From assembly GCA_964612975.1 (NCBI GenBank), contig CAZTGC010000001.1, positions 1 to 64,000 of the forward strand: 64,000 bases of DNA. Reading direction: 5' to 3'. Below, piece after piece: positions 16,092-24,128 of this stretch (position 1 is its first letter; each line of letters begins with the position of its first letter). The position numbers and the translations under genes were made by a program. The notes under the pieces are model-generated. The model worked only from the letters and a program-made list of their open reading frames with translations, had not been told where the DNA came from and made no database searches. The stretch comes from NZ13-RE01 sp964612975 (GTDB taxonomy: Bacteria; Dictyoglomota; Dictyoglomia; Dictyoglomales; Dictyoglomaceae).

Positions 16092-17510
16092 ATGAAGAAA
16101 TTTTGTCTTTTTTACTTAATATTATTGATAGTATTCTCAGTAGCTTTTTCTCAAGAGGCTATCACCCATGTTTCTCAAGAAATTGAGATTTATTATGGAA
16201 ATTTGATTGACCCAGATAAATATGTATTGGGTCCAGGGGATAGATTAAGATTATATTTAATTAAAGAAAAAGAAGCTCCAGAAATATATGATCTAACAGT
16301 TTCTCCAACGGGTTCCATATCCTTCCCTATGATAGGGAGTATAAAGGTATCAGACTTAACAATAACCCATGCAAGTAAAGAGATATCAAGGCAATTAATT
16401 AAGCTATATCCTAAAAGTATAATTTCTTTAGACTTAATATATCCCAGGAGGATAAAGGTATTTATCAGTGGAGAGGTAGGGAATCCAGGAACCTATATCA
16501 TGCCTGCATTAAGTAGATTAGACGATTTAATTAAGACAGCAGGAGGGTTAAAGTCATCAGCATCTACAAGGGGTATACAAATAAAGAGGAGAAATAATGT
16601 AATAGAGGTAGATTATTTAAAATTCTTAAAGGAAGGAGATTTAAGTCAAAATCCCTTTCTTGAGGAAGGGGACTTGATATATATTCCCCTTATGAGGAGG
16701 AGTGTAAAAGTTTTAGGGCAAGTGAGAAATCCAGGAATTTATGAGATAAAGGAAGGGGAAAGATTATTAGATGTTTTAAATATGGCTGGTGGTCTTAATG
16801 AGAGAGCAGCCCTTGTTGGTGCAGTTTTAGAGAGGCAAAGGGGTGGCAAGAAAGAGATTATTGAGATTGATCTTATTAAATTATTATATGAGAAGGATAA
16901 AAGGGTGAATATACCTTTGATAGATGGAGATACCATAACTATACCTGTTAAGGTGGATAAGGTTTATGTTTTGGGCTATGTAAAAACTCCTCAGGTTTTA
17001 ACATATGTTACTGAAGAGACTAAAACAGGAGAAGAGGGAGAAATAAAAGAGGGAGCAAAAATTAGTGAAATGATTAGAAGAGCAGGGGGAGTTTTACCTG
17101 AAGGAAGCCGAAGAAAAATTCAGATTATAAGAGATGGACAGGTGACAAAAGAAGTAGATTTATTTAAAATCTTAGTTAAAGGCGATACCACTGAGGAAGC
17201 TGTAGGATTAATTCCTGGTGATATCATATATGTCCCATTAATGGAAAAGAGTGTGAAAATACTGGGAGAAGTGAAAAGTCCAGGAATTTACGAAATTAAA
17301 AAGGGAGAAAAGATAAAAGATGTTATAGAAATGGCAGGGGGTTTAACGGTAAGAGCTTCTTTAAAGGGAATTACCATAGAAAGATATATTACAGAGACAA
17401 AGAAAATTATAGAATTGGATTTAACAAAGCTTTTTAGTGGAGGAGATGAAACTTCTAATATAGAGTTAGAAGATGGGGACATAATAAATATACCAATAAG
17501 AACTGAATAG
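16092..17510 (+). CDS. SLBB-repeat polysaccharide export protein, copy 1
   Basis: A secreted Wza-like protein of 472 residues. A signal peptide (about 1-20, ending AFSQE) and a polysaccharide export domain (about 45-110, GPGDRLRLYLIKEKEA) come first. Four SLBB repeats follow, each built as VxGxVxxPGxYxxxxGxxxxDxIxxAGGL then an EEGDxIYIP ending. Bases 16415-16804 are identical to part of the next gene. No glycosyltransferase gene lies in this operon, so the exported polymer cannot be named. Function by family; secretin-like or slime export is possible. Confidence 0.85.
   Translation: MKKFCLFYLILLIVFSVAFSQEAITHVSQEIEIYYGNLIDPDKYVLGPGDRLRLYLIKEKEAPEIYDLTVSPTGSISFPMIGSIKVSDLTITHASKEISRQLIKLYPKSIISLDLIYPRRIKVFISGEVGNPGTYIMPALSRLDDLIKTAGGLKSSASTRGIQIKRRNNVIEVDYLKFLKEGDLSQNPFLEEGDLIYIPLMRRSVKVLGQVRNPGIYEIKEGERLLDVLNMAGGLNERAALVGAVLERQRGGKKEIIEIDLIKLLYEKDKRVNIPLIDGDTITIPVKVDKVYVLGYVKTPQVLTYVTEETKTGEEGEIKEGAKISEMIRRAGGVLPEGSRRKIQIIRDGQVTKEVDLFKILVKGDTTEEAVGLIPGDIIYVPLMEKSVKILGEVKSPGIYEIKKGEKIKDVIEMAGGLTVRASLKGITIERYITETKKIIELDLTKLFSGGDETSNIELEDGDIINIPIRTE
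16415..16804 (+). repeat. 390-bp perfect direct repeat, copy A
   Basis: Base-for-base identical to 17814-18203 as far as I can check line by line, offset 1399 bp, in the same reading frame. It covers the end of the export domain and SLBB repeats 1 and most of 2. Sequence on both sides diverges sharply, which points to gene conversion or recent duplication. Confidence 0.95.
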
Positions 17511-17517
17511 GGATAAA

Positions 17518-19254
17518 ATGATGAGAAAGATTTTACTCTTTTTAACTATATTCAGTTTGTTAATAAGTTTCCTTTTCCCTCAAGAAATTTATTTTGGAAA
17601 GACCATAGATCCTGAAAAATATATATTAGGACCAGGCGATAAATTAAAAGTATATATTATAAAAGAAAAAGAGCCTCCAGAGAGCTTTGAATTAGAGATA
17701 TCTCCAACAGGCTTTGTTTCCCTTCCTATGATTGGAAATATAAAAGTATCTGACTTAACCTTGAATGAAGCAGGAAAAGAGATATCAAGACAGCTAATAA
17801 GAATATATCCCAGAAGTATAATTTCTTTAGACTTAATATATCCCAGGAGGATAAAGGTATTTATCAGTGGAGAGGTAGGGAATCCAGGAACCTATATCAT
17901 GCCTGCATTAAGTAGATTAGACGATTTAATTAAGACAGCAGGAGGGTTAAAGTCATCAGCATCTACAAGGGGTATACAAATAAAGAGGAGAAATAATGTA
18001 ATAGAGGTAGATTATTTAAAATTCTTAAAGGAAGGAGATTTAAGTCAAAATCCCTTTCTTGAGGAAGGGGACTTGATATATATTCCCCTTATGAGGAGGA
18101 GTGTAAAAGTTTTAGGGCAAGTGAGAAATCCAGGAATTTATGAGATAAAGGAAGGGGAAAGATTATTAGATGTTTTAAATATGGCTGGTGGTCTTAATGA
18201 GAGGGGCTCAATTTTTGGAGGGACATTGGATAGAGTTTCGGGAGAAAGAATTGATTTAGATTTATTCAAATTATTTTATGGAAGAGAAAGGGAAGAAGCA
18301 AATTTATATTTACAAGATGGGGATACTATTAATATTCTCTTAGATATTAAAAGAGTTTACGTATTAGGATTTGTAAAAAATCCTGGCCCTGTTCTGCTAG
18401 TAGAAAAATTAGGAACAACTCCAGAAGGAGCATTAATCTCGGGTCAAGCTATTGAAGGGGTAAGAATAAGTGAGATCATAAATAGTGCAGGAGGTATTCT
18501 TCCTAATGGAAGTTTTAGAAATATTGAAATAAGAAGAAGGGGAGATCCAAAGGATAAAAGTATTGTAGATCTTTATAGAATATTAATTTTAGGAGAGATA
18601 GCGGAAGAGGAGATAAAAATATATCCAGGGGATGTAATATATGTTCCTCCTATCACTATGACGGTAAAAATCTTAGGACAAGTAAGATTTCCAGGGGTTT
18701 ATGAAATAAATCCTGGAGATAGGATAAGAGATCTTATTTTAAGAGCTGGGGGGATAACCCCGAAAGCAGCAAGAGAAAATGGACAATTAGAAAGGGTTAT
18801 TAATGGGAAAAAGGTAATATATACCTTTAATATTGCCGATGTCCTACAGGGAAAAGAAAAGGATAATTTTATCTTAGAAGATGGAGATAACATTTATGTT
18901 GCTGAACAAAGAAGATTAGTTTATGTATTAGGACAAGTAAATATGCCAGGTGCTTTTGATTATAAAGAGGGAAGGAGATTAACAGAGTATGTAAGTTTGG
19001 CGGGGGGATTAAAGGATAGAGCAGATCTTGGTAAGGTAGCTGTAATAAGAGAGGAGAATGGTGAATCAAGGGTTATTCCTATAAATCTTTCTGATATTAT
19101 AAATAAAGGAAGAAGTAATTTAGATATAGAAATTAAGGAAAATGATATAATTTTTGTTCCAGAGGTATTTATTAAGGGGTGGCAAGATATTGTTCAAATA
19201 TTGATGGGGATAGGAGTATTAAGATCTACAATAGGTCCTCTTCTTGGTTGGTAG
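17518..19254 (+). CDS. SLBB-repeat polysaccharide export protein, copy 2
   Basis: A 578-residue paralogue of the preceding gene. A signal peptide (about 1-22, ending FLFPQE) and an export domain (GPGDKLKVYIIKEKEP) come first. Five SLBB repeats follow, the last from about residue 460 (YVLGQVNMPGAFDY). A hydrophobic C-terminal segment, WQDIVQILMGIGVLRSTIG, could be a membrane anchor like the C-terminal helix of Wza. Copy 1 lacks this segment, so the two may form different parts of one conduit. It starts 8 bp after copy 1. Bases 17814-18203 match copy 1 exactly. Confidence 0.85.
   Translation: MMRKILLFLTIFSLLISFLFPQEIYFGKTIDPEKYILGPGDKLKVYIIKEKEPPESFELEISPTGFVSLPMIGNIKVSDLTLNEAGKEISRQLIRIYPRSIISLDLIYPRRIKVFISGEVGNPGTYIMPALSRLDDLIKTAGGLKSSASTRGIQIKRRNNVIEVDYLKFLKEGDLSQNPFLEEGDLIYIPLMRRSVKVLGQVRNPGIYEIKEGERLLDVLNMAGGLNERGSIFGGTLDRVSGERIDLDLFKLFYGREREEANLYLQDGDTINILLDIKRVYVLGFVKNPGPVLLVEKLGTTPEGALISGQAIEGVRISEIINSAGGILPNGSFRNIEIRRRGDPKDKSIVDLYRILILGEIAEEEIKIYPGDVIYVPPITMTVKILGQVRFPGVYEINPGDRIRDLILRAGGITPKAARENGQLERVINGKKVIYTFNIADVLQGKEKDNFILEDGDNIYVAEQRRLVYVLGQVNMPGAFDYKEGRRLTEYVSLAGGLKDRADLGKVAVIREENGESRVIPINLSDIINKGRSNLDIEIKENDIIFVPEVFIKGWQDIVQILMGIGVLRSTIGPLLGW
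17814..18203 (+). repeat. 390-bp perfect direct repeat, copy B
   Basis: Second copy of the repeat at 16415-16804, covering about residues 100-228 of the second SLBB protein. Upstream and downstream of this block the two genes are only similar, with many synonymous and amino-acid differences. Homologous recombination between the copies would delete 1399 bp and leave one in-frame chimeric gene. Confidence 0.95.
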
Positions 19255-19265
19255 GAGAGTAGAAT

Positions 19266-20651
19266 ATGAAAGAAGATATAAAAACTGAAGAGATAAGTTT
19301 AGTAGAATTATTTCATATAATTTGGAAAAGAAAAAACTTAATAATAGTACTTTTTATAATATCAATAGTTTTTGCTCTTGTTTACAGTCTTCTATCACCA
19401 AAGATATATTCTGCATCATCTGTAATACTTCTTCCCTCCGAAAAGAGAACATCAGCTTTAAGTAGCTTGCTATCGACTTTACCAGTAAATATTGGGTTTT
19501 TTGGGGGAATTACCCTTGGAGCAGATTATGTGGCAATTTTAAAAAGTAGAACTGCTTCAGAATATGTTTTTGATAAATTAAAACTTGATAATTATTTTGA
19601 AGAAAAATTAAGGGAAGAAAAGATAGAGGCTTTAAGAAAAATAGTTAGAATAAACTTAAATGAAAAGGAAAATACTATAACTATAAATGTGGAATCAAAG
19701 GATCCAAAACTTTCAGCAGATATTGCAAATACTTATATAGAGGCTTTAGAAAGAACCATAGGTTTATTAAATATAAGTTCTGCAAAAAGGGAAAGAATGT
19801 TTATTGAAGAGCAATTAAAGAGGGTAGAAAGAGACCTTAAGATTGCAGAGGAGAAGTTAAAAGACTTTCAAGAAAAACATTTATTAATTGATGTGGAGAG
19901 TGAGGCAAAGGTACTGGTTGATAATTTGGCTGATTTATACGCTCAGAGAGAATCTTGTGAAATTTCTGTAAAGCTTGTTAAGAGAAATCTTGATGATCTT
20001 CAGAATATGTTAATGGAACAGACAAATCTTCAAAAAAAGGATATATTGGCTATAACATCCTTAACCTATACATCCTCTTTAAATGAGTGGAGAGAAAGAC
20101 TTATTTCTCAAGAGATTGATTTGGCTTTACTTTCCTTAGAGTATGGGCCTGAACACCCAAAGGTTGTAGCTGCAAAAGCTACTGTAGATATGACAAAAAA
20201 GGTAATGAGAGATGAAATTGAAAGAATATCTAAAGCTATTGGAAATTATTCCTTAGATAAGCTTTTTTCACTTCAATTGGACTTAGTATTTAATGAAGCA
20301 AAAATAAAGGCCTTAGATGGTGTTATCAAAAAATACGAAAAGAAATTATCTCAATTACCTTCCTTAGGTCTGGAATTGGGAAGATTAATGAGGGAGGTAA
20401 AGATTCAGGAAACAATCTATACTTTATTAACATCTCAATATGAACAGGCTAAGGTTAACGAAGCAAAGGAGAATATAACCACTCAAGTGGTAGATTATGC
20501 TGTTCCTCCTGTGAAAAAGAGTAAGCCTTTAACCACTTTAAATGTCCTTATAGCAGGGGTAAGTAGCATATTTTTGGGAATCTTTTTAGTATTTTTCTTA
20601 GATTTCTGGGAAAAATTTAGAGAAGAATTAAAAAATATGGAGAAAGCATAA
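19266..20651 (+). CDS. Wzz/chain-length determinant family protein
   Basis: Inner-membrane polysaccharide co-polymerase of 461 residues. One transmembrane helix lies near residues 26-46 after a short cytoplasmic stretch. A long periplasmic region rich in predicted coiled coil (about 160-400) follows, then a second helix near 425-447 with a short cytoplasmic tail. There is no C-terminal Tyr-kinase domain, so it is the Wzz/PCP type rather than a BY-kinase. It follows the two export proteins and overlaps galE by one base, consistent with one export apparatus. Confidence 0.87.
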   Translation: MKEDIKTEEISLVELFHIIWKRKNLIIVLFIISIVFALVYSLLSPKIYSASSVILLPSEKRTSALSSLLSTLPVNIGFFGGITLGADYVAILKSRTASEYVFDKLKLDNYFEEKLREEKIEALRKIVRINLNEKENTITINVESKDPKLSADIANTYIEALERTIGLLNISSAKRERMFIEEQLKRVERDLKIAEEKLKDFQEKHLLIDVESEAKVLVDNLADLYAQRESCEISVKLVKRNLDDLQNMLMEQTNLQKKDILAITSLTYTSSLNEWRERLISQEIDLALLSLEYGPEHPKVVAAKATVDMTKKVMRDEIERISKAIGNYSLDKLFSLQLDLVFNEAKIKALDGVIKKYEKKLSQLPSLGLELGRLMREVKIQETIYTLLTSQYEQAKVNEAKENITTQVVDYAVPPVKKSKPLTTLNVLIAGVSSIFLGIFLVFFLDFWEKFREELKNMEKA

Positions 20652-21640
20652 TGGAAAAACTATTAGTAACAGGTGGAGCTGGATATATTGGAAGTCACGT
20701 GGTTAAAGATTTAGTTAGGAAGGGTTACGATGTAGTTGTGGTGGATAATTTGGAAAAAGGTCATAGATCTGCAGTAAAATCACAAAATTTCTATAAGATA
20801 GATTTAAAGAATAAAGAATCCTTGGAGAAAATATTTGAGAATTTTAAAATTAAAGGAATTTTACATTTTGCTGCATCAAGTCTTGTAGGGGAGTCTATGG
20901 TAAATCCAGGTAAGTATTTTAAAAATAATATATTAGGCGGATTGAATTTATTAGAATGTATGGTTAAATATAATGTTAAATTTTTTATATTTTCCTCCAC
21001 CGCTGCAGTATATGGAGAACCTCAAATTATTCCTATCCCAGAAGATCATCCCACAAATCCTACAAATGTGTATGGTTCTTCTAAGCTTATGTTTGAGAAG
21101 ATTCTGGAATGGTATGATAAGATTTTTGATATTAGATATATTTCTTTAAGATATTTTAATGCTGCAGGATGTGATCCTGAGGGTGAATTAGGAGAGGATC
21201 ATAATCCTGAAACTCATCTTATTCCAATAATTTTAAAAACTGCTCTTGGCCAAAGGAGTCATGTAGAAATTTATGGTACTGATTATCCCACTCCTGATGG
21301 GACATGTATCCGAGACTATATTCACATATCAGATCTGAGTTCTGCCCATATATTGGCATTGGAAGCTTTATTATCAGGAAGGGAATCTACTATTTATAAT
21401 TTGGGAAATTCTAAAGGATTCTCTGTTAGAGAGGTAATAAAATCATCAGAAAAAGTTGTGGGAGGGAAAATTCCTGTTAAGGAAGGGGAAAGAAGATCTG
21501 GAGATCCTGCAGTTTTAATAGCAAGTTCAGAAAAGATTAAAAAAGAATTAGGATGGAATCCTAAATACACTAATTTAGAAGAAATCATTGAATCTCACTG
21601 GAAATGGTTGGAAAGGTATCCCAATGGATATCCCGATTGA
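20651..21640 (+). CDS. galE: UDP-glucose 4-epimerase
   Basis: Interconverts UDP-glucose and UDP-galactose, supplying sugar nucleotides for polysaccharide. The 329-residue short-chain dehydrogenase has NAD motif GGAGYIGSHV at residues 7-16. FSSTAAVYG and the catalytic Tyr/Lys in NVYGSSKLMFEK follow. GTDYPTPDGTCIRDYIHISDL is typical of GalE. The ATG overlaps the Wzz stop. It is the last gene of the operon started at 14874, and the only sugar-nucleotide enzyme in it. Confidence 0.93.
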   Translation: MEKLLVTGGAGYIGSHVVKDLVRKGYDVVVVDNLEKGHRSAVKSQNFYKIDLKNKESLEKIFENFKIKGILHFAASSLVGESMVNPGKYFKNNILGGLNLLECMVKYNVKFFIFSSTAAVYGEPQIIPIPEDHPTNPTNVYGSSKLMFEKILEWYDKIFDIRYISLRYFNAAGCDPEGELGEDHNPETHLIPIILKTALGQRSHVEIYGTDYPTPDGTCIRDYIHISDLSSAHILALEALLSGRESTIYNLGNSKGFSVREVIKSSEKVVGGKIPVKEGERRSGDPAVLIASSEKIKKELGWNPKYTNLEEIIESHWKWLERYPNGYPD

Positions 21641-21645
21641 TCCTG

Positions 21646-21654
21646 TGATATAAT
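21646..21654 (+). promoter_or_regulatory. Extended -10 promoter giving a leaderless smpB message
   Basis: TGA followed by TATAAT (21649-21654) forms an extended -10 with no clear -35. The smpB ATG is at 21661, where transcription would be expected to start. No Shine-Dalgarno precedes smpB, which agrees with a leaderless transcript. Confidence 0.6.
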
Positions 21655-21660
21655 TAGATT

Positions 21661-22122
21661 ATGAAAAAGAGTAAAAAATATATAGTAGTTAATAGAAAAG
21701 CAAAGCATGATTATTTTATATTAGAAACCTACGAAGCAGGAATTGCCCTTACCGGTACAGAAGTTAAGTCTCTACGTGAGGGTAAAGTGAGTATAGTGGA
21801 TAGTTATGCAGATATAGAGAGGGGAGAATTATGGTTATTTGATCTTCATATAAGTCCTTATGAAAAGGGAAATATATACAATCATAATCCCAAAAGACCA
21901 AGAAAATTATTATTACATAAGGATGAAATAATCCATTTGATAGGAAAAGTTAAGGAAAAGGGCTTGACATTAATACCTCTTTCTATATATTTTAATGAAA
22001 GAGGATGGGCAAAGGTCGAATTAGGATTGGCAAAGGGTAAAAGGTTATATGATAAGAGAAGAGATTTAGCTGAGAAAGCAGAAAGAAGAGAATTGGAAAG
22101 AGCGTATAAAATAAAATATTAA
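21661..22122 (+). CDS. smpB: SsrA-binding protein SmpB
   Basis: SmpB brings tmRNA to ribosomes stalled on broken messages. The 153-residue protein starts KYIVVNRKAKHDYFILE and has the core ETYEAGIALTGTEVKSLREG. The basic C-terminal tail (AKGKRLYDKRRDLAEKAERR) enters the mRNA channel. The start is fixed by family alignment, yet no Shine-Dalgarno precedes it, only a TATAAT seven bases upstream. Its TAA (22120-22122) is directly followed by the first base of tmRNA. Confidence 0.96.
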   Translation: MKKSKKYIVVNRKAKHDYFILETYEAGIALTGTEVKSLREGKVSIVDSYADIERGELWLFDLHISPYEKGNIYNHNPKRPRKLLLHKDEIIHLIGKVKEKGLTLIPLSIYFNERGWAKVELGLAKGKRLYDKRRDLAEKAERRELERAYKIKY

Positions 22123-22473
22123 GGGGGCGAATGGTTTCGACGAGGAGTTTGGGGGTCAAAAACTGCAGGTTGAGGTGCCGTCACCTCATAAAACAGCGGC
22201 AAAAAAGAACTGCCAATACAAATTTAGCATTAGCTGCTTAATTTAGCAGCTACGTCCTCTTAACCTGGGCTGGCAGGGTTAAGAAGGGCGGAAGATAAGC
22301 TAGCTACTCCTCTCGACTCCCATAAGAGAGGGGGAAAGGAGATGGGATAGGAATCTATAGAATCCTGCGGAAGGGAGCCTATAGATTCCGAAAAATTAAA
22401 ACTTCCGCTAAACCTGTAGAGGTTTTTGGCTTCTACTCTTTGGACGCGGGTTCGATTCCCGCCGCCTCCACCA
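22123..22473 (+). ncRNA. ssrA: Transfer-messenger RNA (tmRNA)
   Basis: The tRNA-like ends pair (GGGGGCG at 22123-22129 with CGCCTCC at 22463-22469). A T arm (GCGGG TTCGATT CCCGC) and encoded CCA at 22471-22473 follow. The 5' part has the conserved GGTTTCGACG. The tag frame reads GCC at 22212 to TAA at 22239-22241: ANTNLALAA, ending in the protease signal and very like the 9-residue Thermotoga tag. Stems such as CCTATAGATTC suggest the usual pseudoknots. The exact resume codon is inferred from similarity; in-frame codons upstream of it are also open. Confidence 0.95.
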
Positions 22474-22496
22474 TTTTTATCTTTGGAGGATAAAAA
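22474..22496 (+). promoter_or_regulatory. AT-rich hairpin between tmRNA and the amidase gene
   Basis: TTTTTATC (22474-22481) pairs with GATAAAAA (22489-22496). The 7-nt loop holds GGAG of the next gene's Shine-Dalgarno. It starts at the base after the tmRNA CCA. It could mark a processing site or affect translation; the stem has only one G-C pair and would be weak at high temperature. Confidence 0.35.
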
Positions 22497-22497
22497 T

Positions 22498-24114
22498 ATT
22501 TTCAAAAAAAATTTTTTACTTTTAGTAATTTTTCTCTATTTTTTATCAACCTTCTCCTTATATGGAGAAGAAATTTTTTCTTTATATTTTCCCAATGAAA
22601 AAGACAAAATAATAGTTACCCCTTATTTTAAAGGACAAGAGACTTATCTTCCTATTATCCTAATTTCTTCCCTCTTAAATTCTTCTTTCAAAATAGACAA
22701 AGAAAGGGTTTTTATCTTAAAAGATTCAAAGGAATTCTTTTCAGGAAGTATAGGGAAAAGGGAATGTGTTGTTAATAGAAAAAGTTTCAAGCTTTTAGAA
22801 GATATTTTATCTATAAATGGAGATATCTACCTTCCCATAAAATCTTTCTTCTCTTTGTTGGGTTATAGGGTAATTATAAAAGGAAAAAATATCTATATAC
22901 TTCAAATTCTTGAAGAAATTAATTGGATAGAAGAAAAAATATATTTTAAAATAAAATCCGAAGACATGATAGAATTTAAGAGTTTTAAACTTAAGGAACC
23001 CGATAGATTAGTTTTTGATATATATAACTGCGTACTAATAGAGAGAGGAGAAATTTTCCCTAAAATTTCAGGAATAAAGACTGTTAGGTACTCTCAAAAT
23101 TCTACTGAGCCTTATGTGGTAAGAATAGTTTTAGAATTTTCAAAGGATTTTTTAGAACCTAAAGTAACATTAGATAAAGGACAAATTACTCTAAATTTTT
23201 CTAAAGAAGAAAAGGCCGAGAAAAATTCTGGAAATGAGCTTGTAGATATAAAATTTATAAAAAACGAAAAAAAACTTTCTTTTAATCTGGTTTTTAATTT
23301 ACCCTTTACTTATACGAAGGGAATCCTTAGAGATCCTGAAAGGATTTTTTTTGATTTTCTGAATACTACAGTATCCAATACTAATACTATTCTAGTAAAT
23401 GAAAATCCTGTAGAAAAGATAAGATTTGGTTTTCTCAGTTTAAATCCAAAGGTATTAAGGGTTGTCTTTGATTTGTATACTTCTTCTATTTCTTATGAAG
23501 AGGTCTTTACAAATACTTTAAAAATAGATTTCCATATTATAGATAAAGAAAAGCCTAATGAAGAGAAAAGGAAAAATATTTTAGTTATTATCGATCCTGG
23601 ACATGGTGGAAATGATCCTGGGGCAATATATTCAAACATCTTTGAGAAGGATTTAAATCTTCAAGTTTCCCTTAAGCTTTCAAAGGTTTTAAGAGAAAGT
23701 GGTTATAACGTTATCCTTCTTAGGGAGAAGGATGAGATTTTAAGTTTAGATGATAGAGTAAATTTTGTTAAAAATTACTTGCAGAATAATAATTTTATAG
23801 AGAATGCCATTTTTTTTAGTATCCATGCTAATGCAGCCCTTTCTCCAGAAGTTAAGGGAATAGAAATCTTTTATGCAACAGATTTTTCTTTTCCTTTAGC
23901 TAAAACTATTTCTGAAGTCCTTTCAAAATACTATTTCGTTAGGACTCTAAGGCAAGGAAAATTTTATATTCTTTCCCGCATCCCTATTCCGGGGGTGATT
24001 ATTGAGATGGGATTCTTGAGTAATAATGAGGAAAGGGTTTTAATAACTTCTGAAGAATTTCAAAATAGTTTTGTAGAAAAAATAAAGGAGGCAATAGAAA
24101 AATTATTAATATAG
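22498..24114 (+). CDS. N-acetylmuramoyl-L-alanine amidase (Amidase_3)
   Basis: Secreted cell-wall hydrolase that cuts the bond between muramic acid and the stem peptide. A signal peptide (FKKNFLLLVIFLYFLSTFSLYG) is followed by a copper-amine-oxidase-N-like region and AMIN-type beta segments. The zinc amidase domain lies in the last 190 residues (VIIDPGHGGNDPGA, FFSIHANAA, EMGFLSNNEE). No ATG, GTG or TTG is well placed. An ATT at 22498 lies 8 bp after GGAGG, giving 538 residues. A TTG at 22483 lacks a Shine-Dalgarno, and a longer frame would run into tmRNA. Confidence 0.88.
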   Translation: MFKKNFLLLVIFLYFLSTFSLYGEEIFSLYFPNEKDKIIVTPYFKGQETYLPIILISSLLNSSFKIDKERVFILKDSKEFFSGSIGKRECVVNRKSFKLLEDILSINGDIYLPIKSFFSLLGYRVIIKGKNIYILQILEEINWIEEKIYFKIKSEDMIEFKSFKLKEPDRLVFDIYNCVLIERGEIFPKISGIKTVRYSQNSTEPYVVRIVLEFSKDFLEPKVTLDKGQITLNFSKEEKAEKNSGNELVDIKFIKNEKKLSFNLVFNLPFTYTKGILRDPERIFFDFLNTTVSNTNTILVNENPVEKIRFGFLSLNPKVLRVVFDLYTSSISYEEVFTNTLKIDFHIIDKEKPNEEKRKNILVIIDPGHGGNDPGAIYSNIFEKDLNLQVSLKLSKVLRESGYNVILLREKDEILSLDDRVNFVKNYLQNNNFIENAIFFSIHANAALSPEVKGIEIFYATDFSFPLAKTISEVLSKYYFVRTLRQGKFYILSRIPIPGVIIEMGFLSNNEERVLITSEEFQNSFVEKIKEAIEKLLI

Positions 24115-24128
24115 AAAGGTGAAGAACT

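Noticed and set aside
22196..22250. Alternative tmRNA tag frame reading AAKKNCQYKFSISCLI
   Set aside because: It does not end in an Ala-Ala-type degradation signal, while the neighbouring frame ends LALAA.
22260..22505. Open frame on the minus strand across the tmRNA 3' half
   Set aside because: It lies wholly over a structured RNA gene and its composition follows the stems; no Shine-Dalgarno or family likeness.
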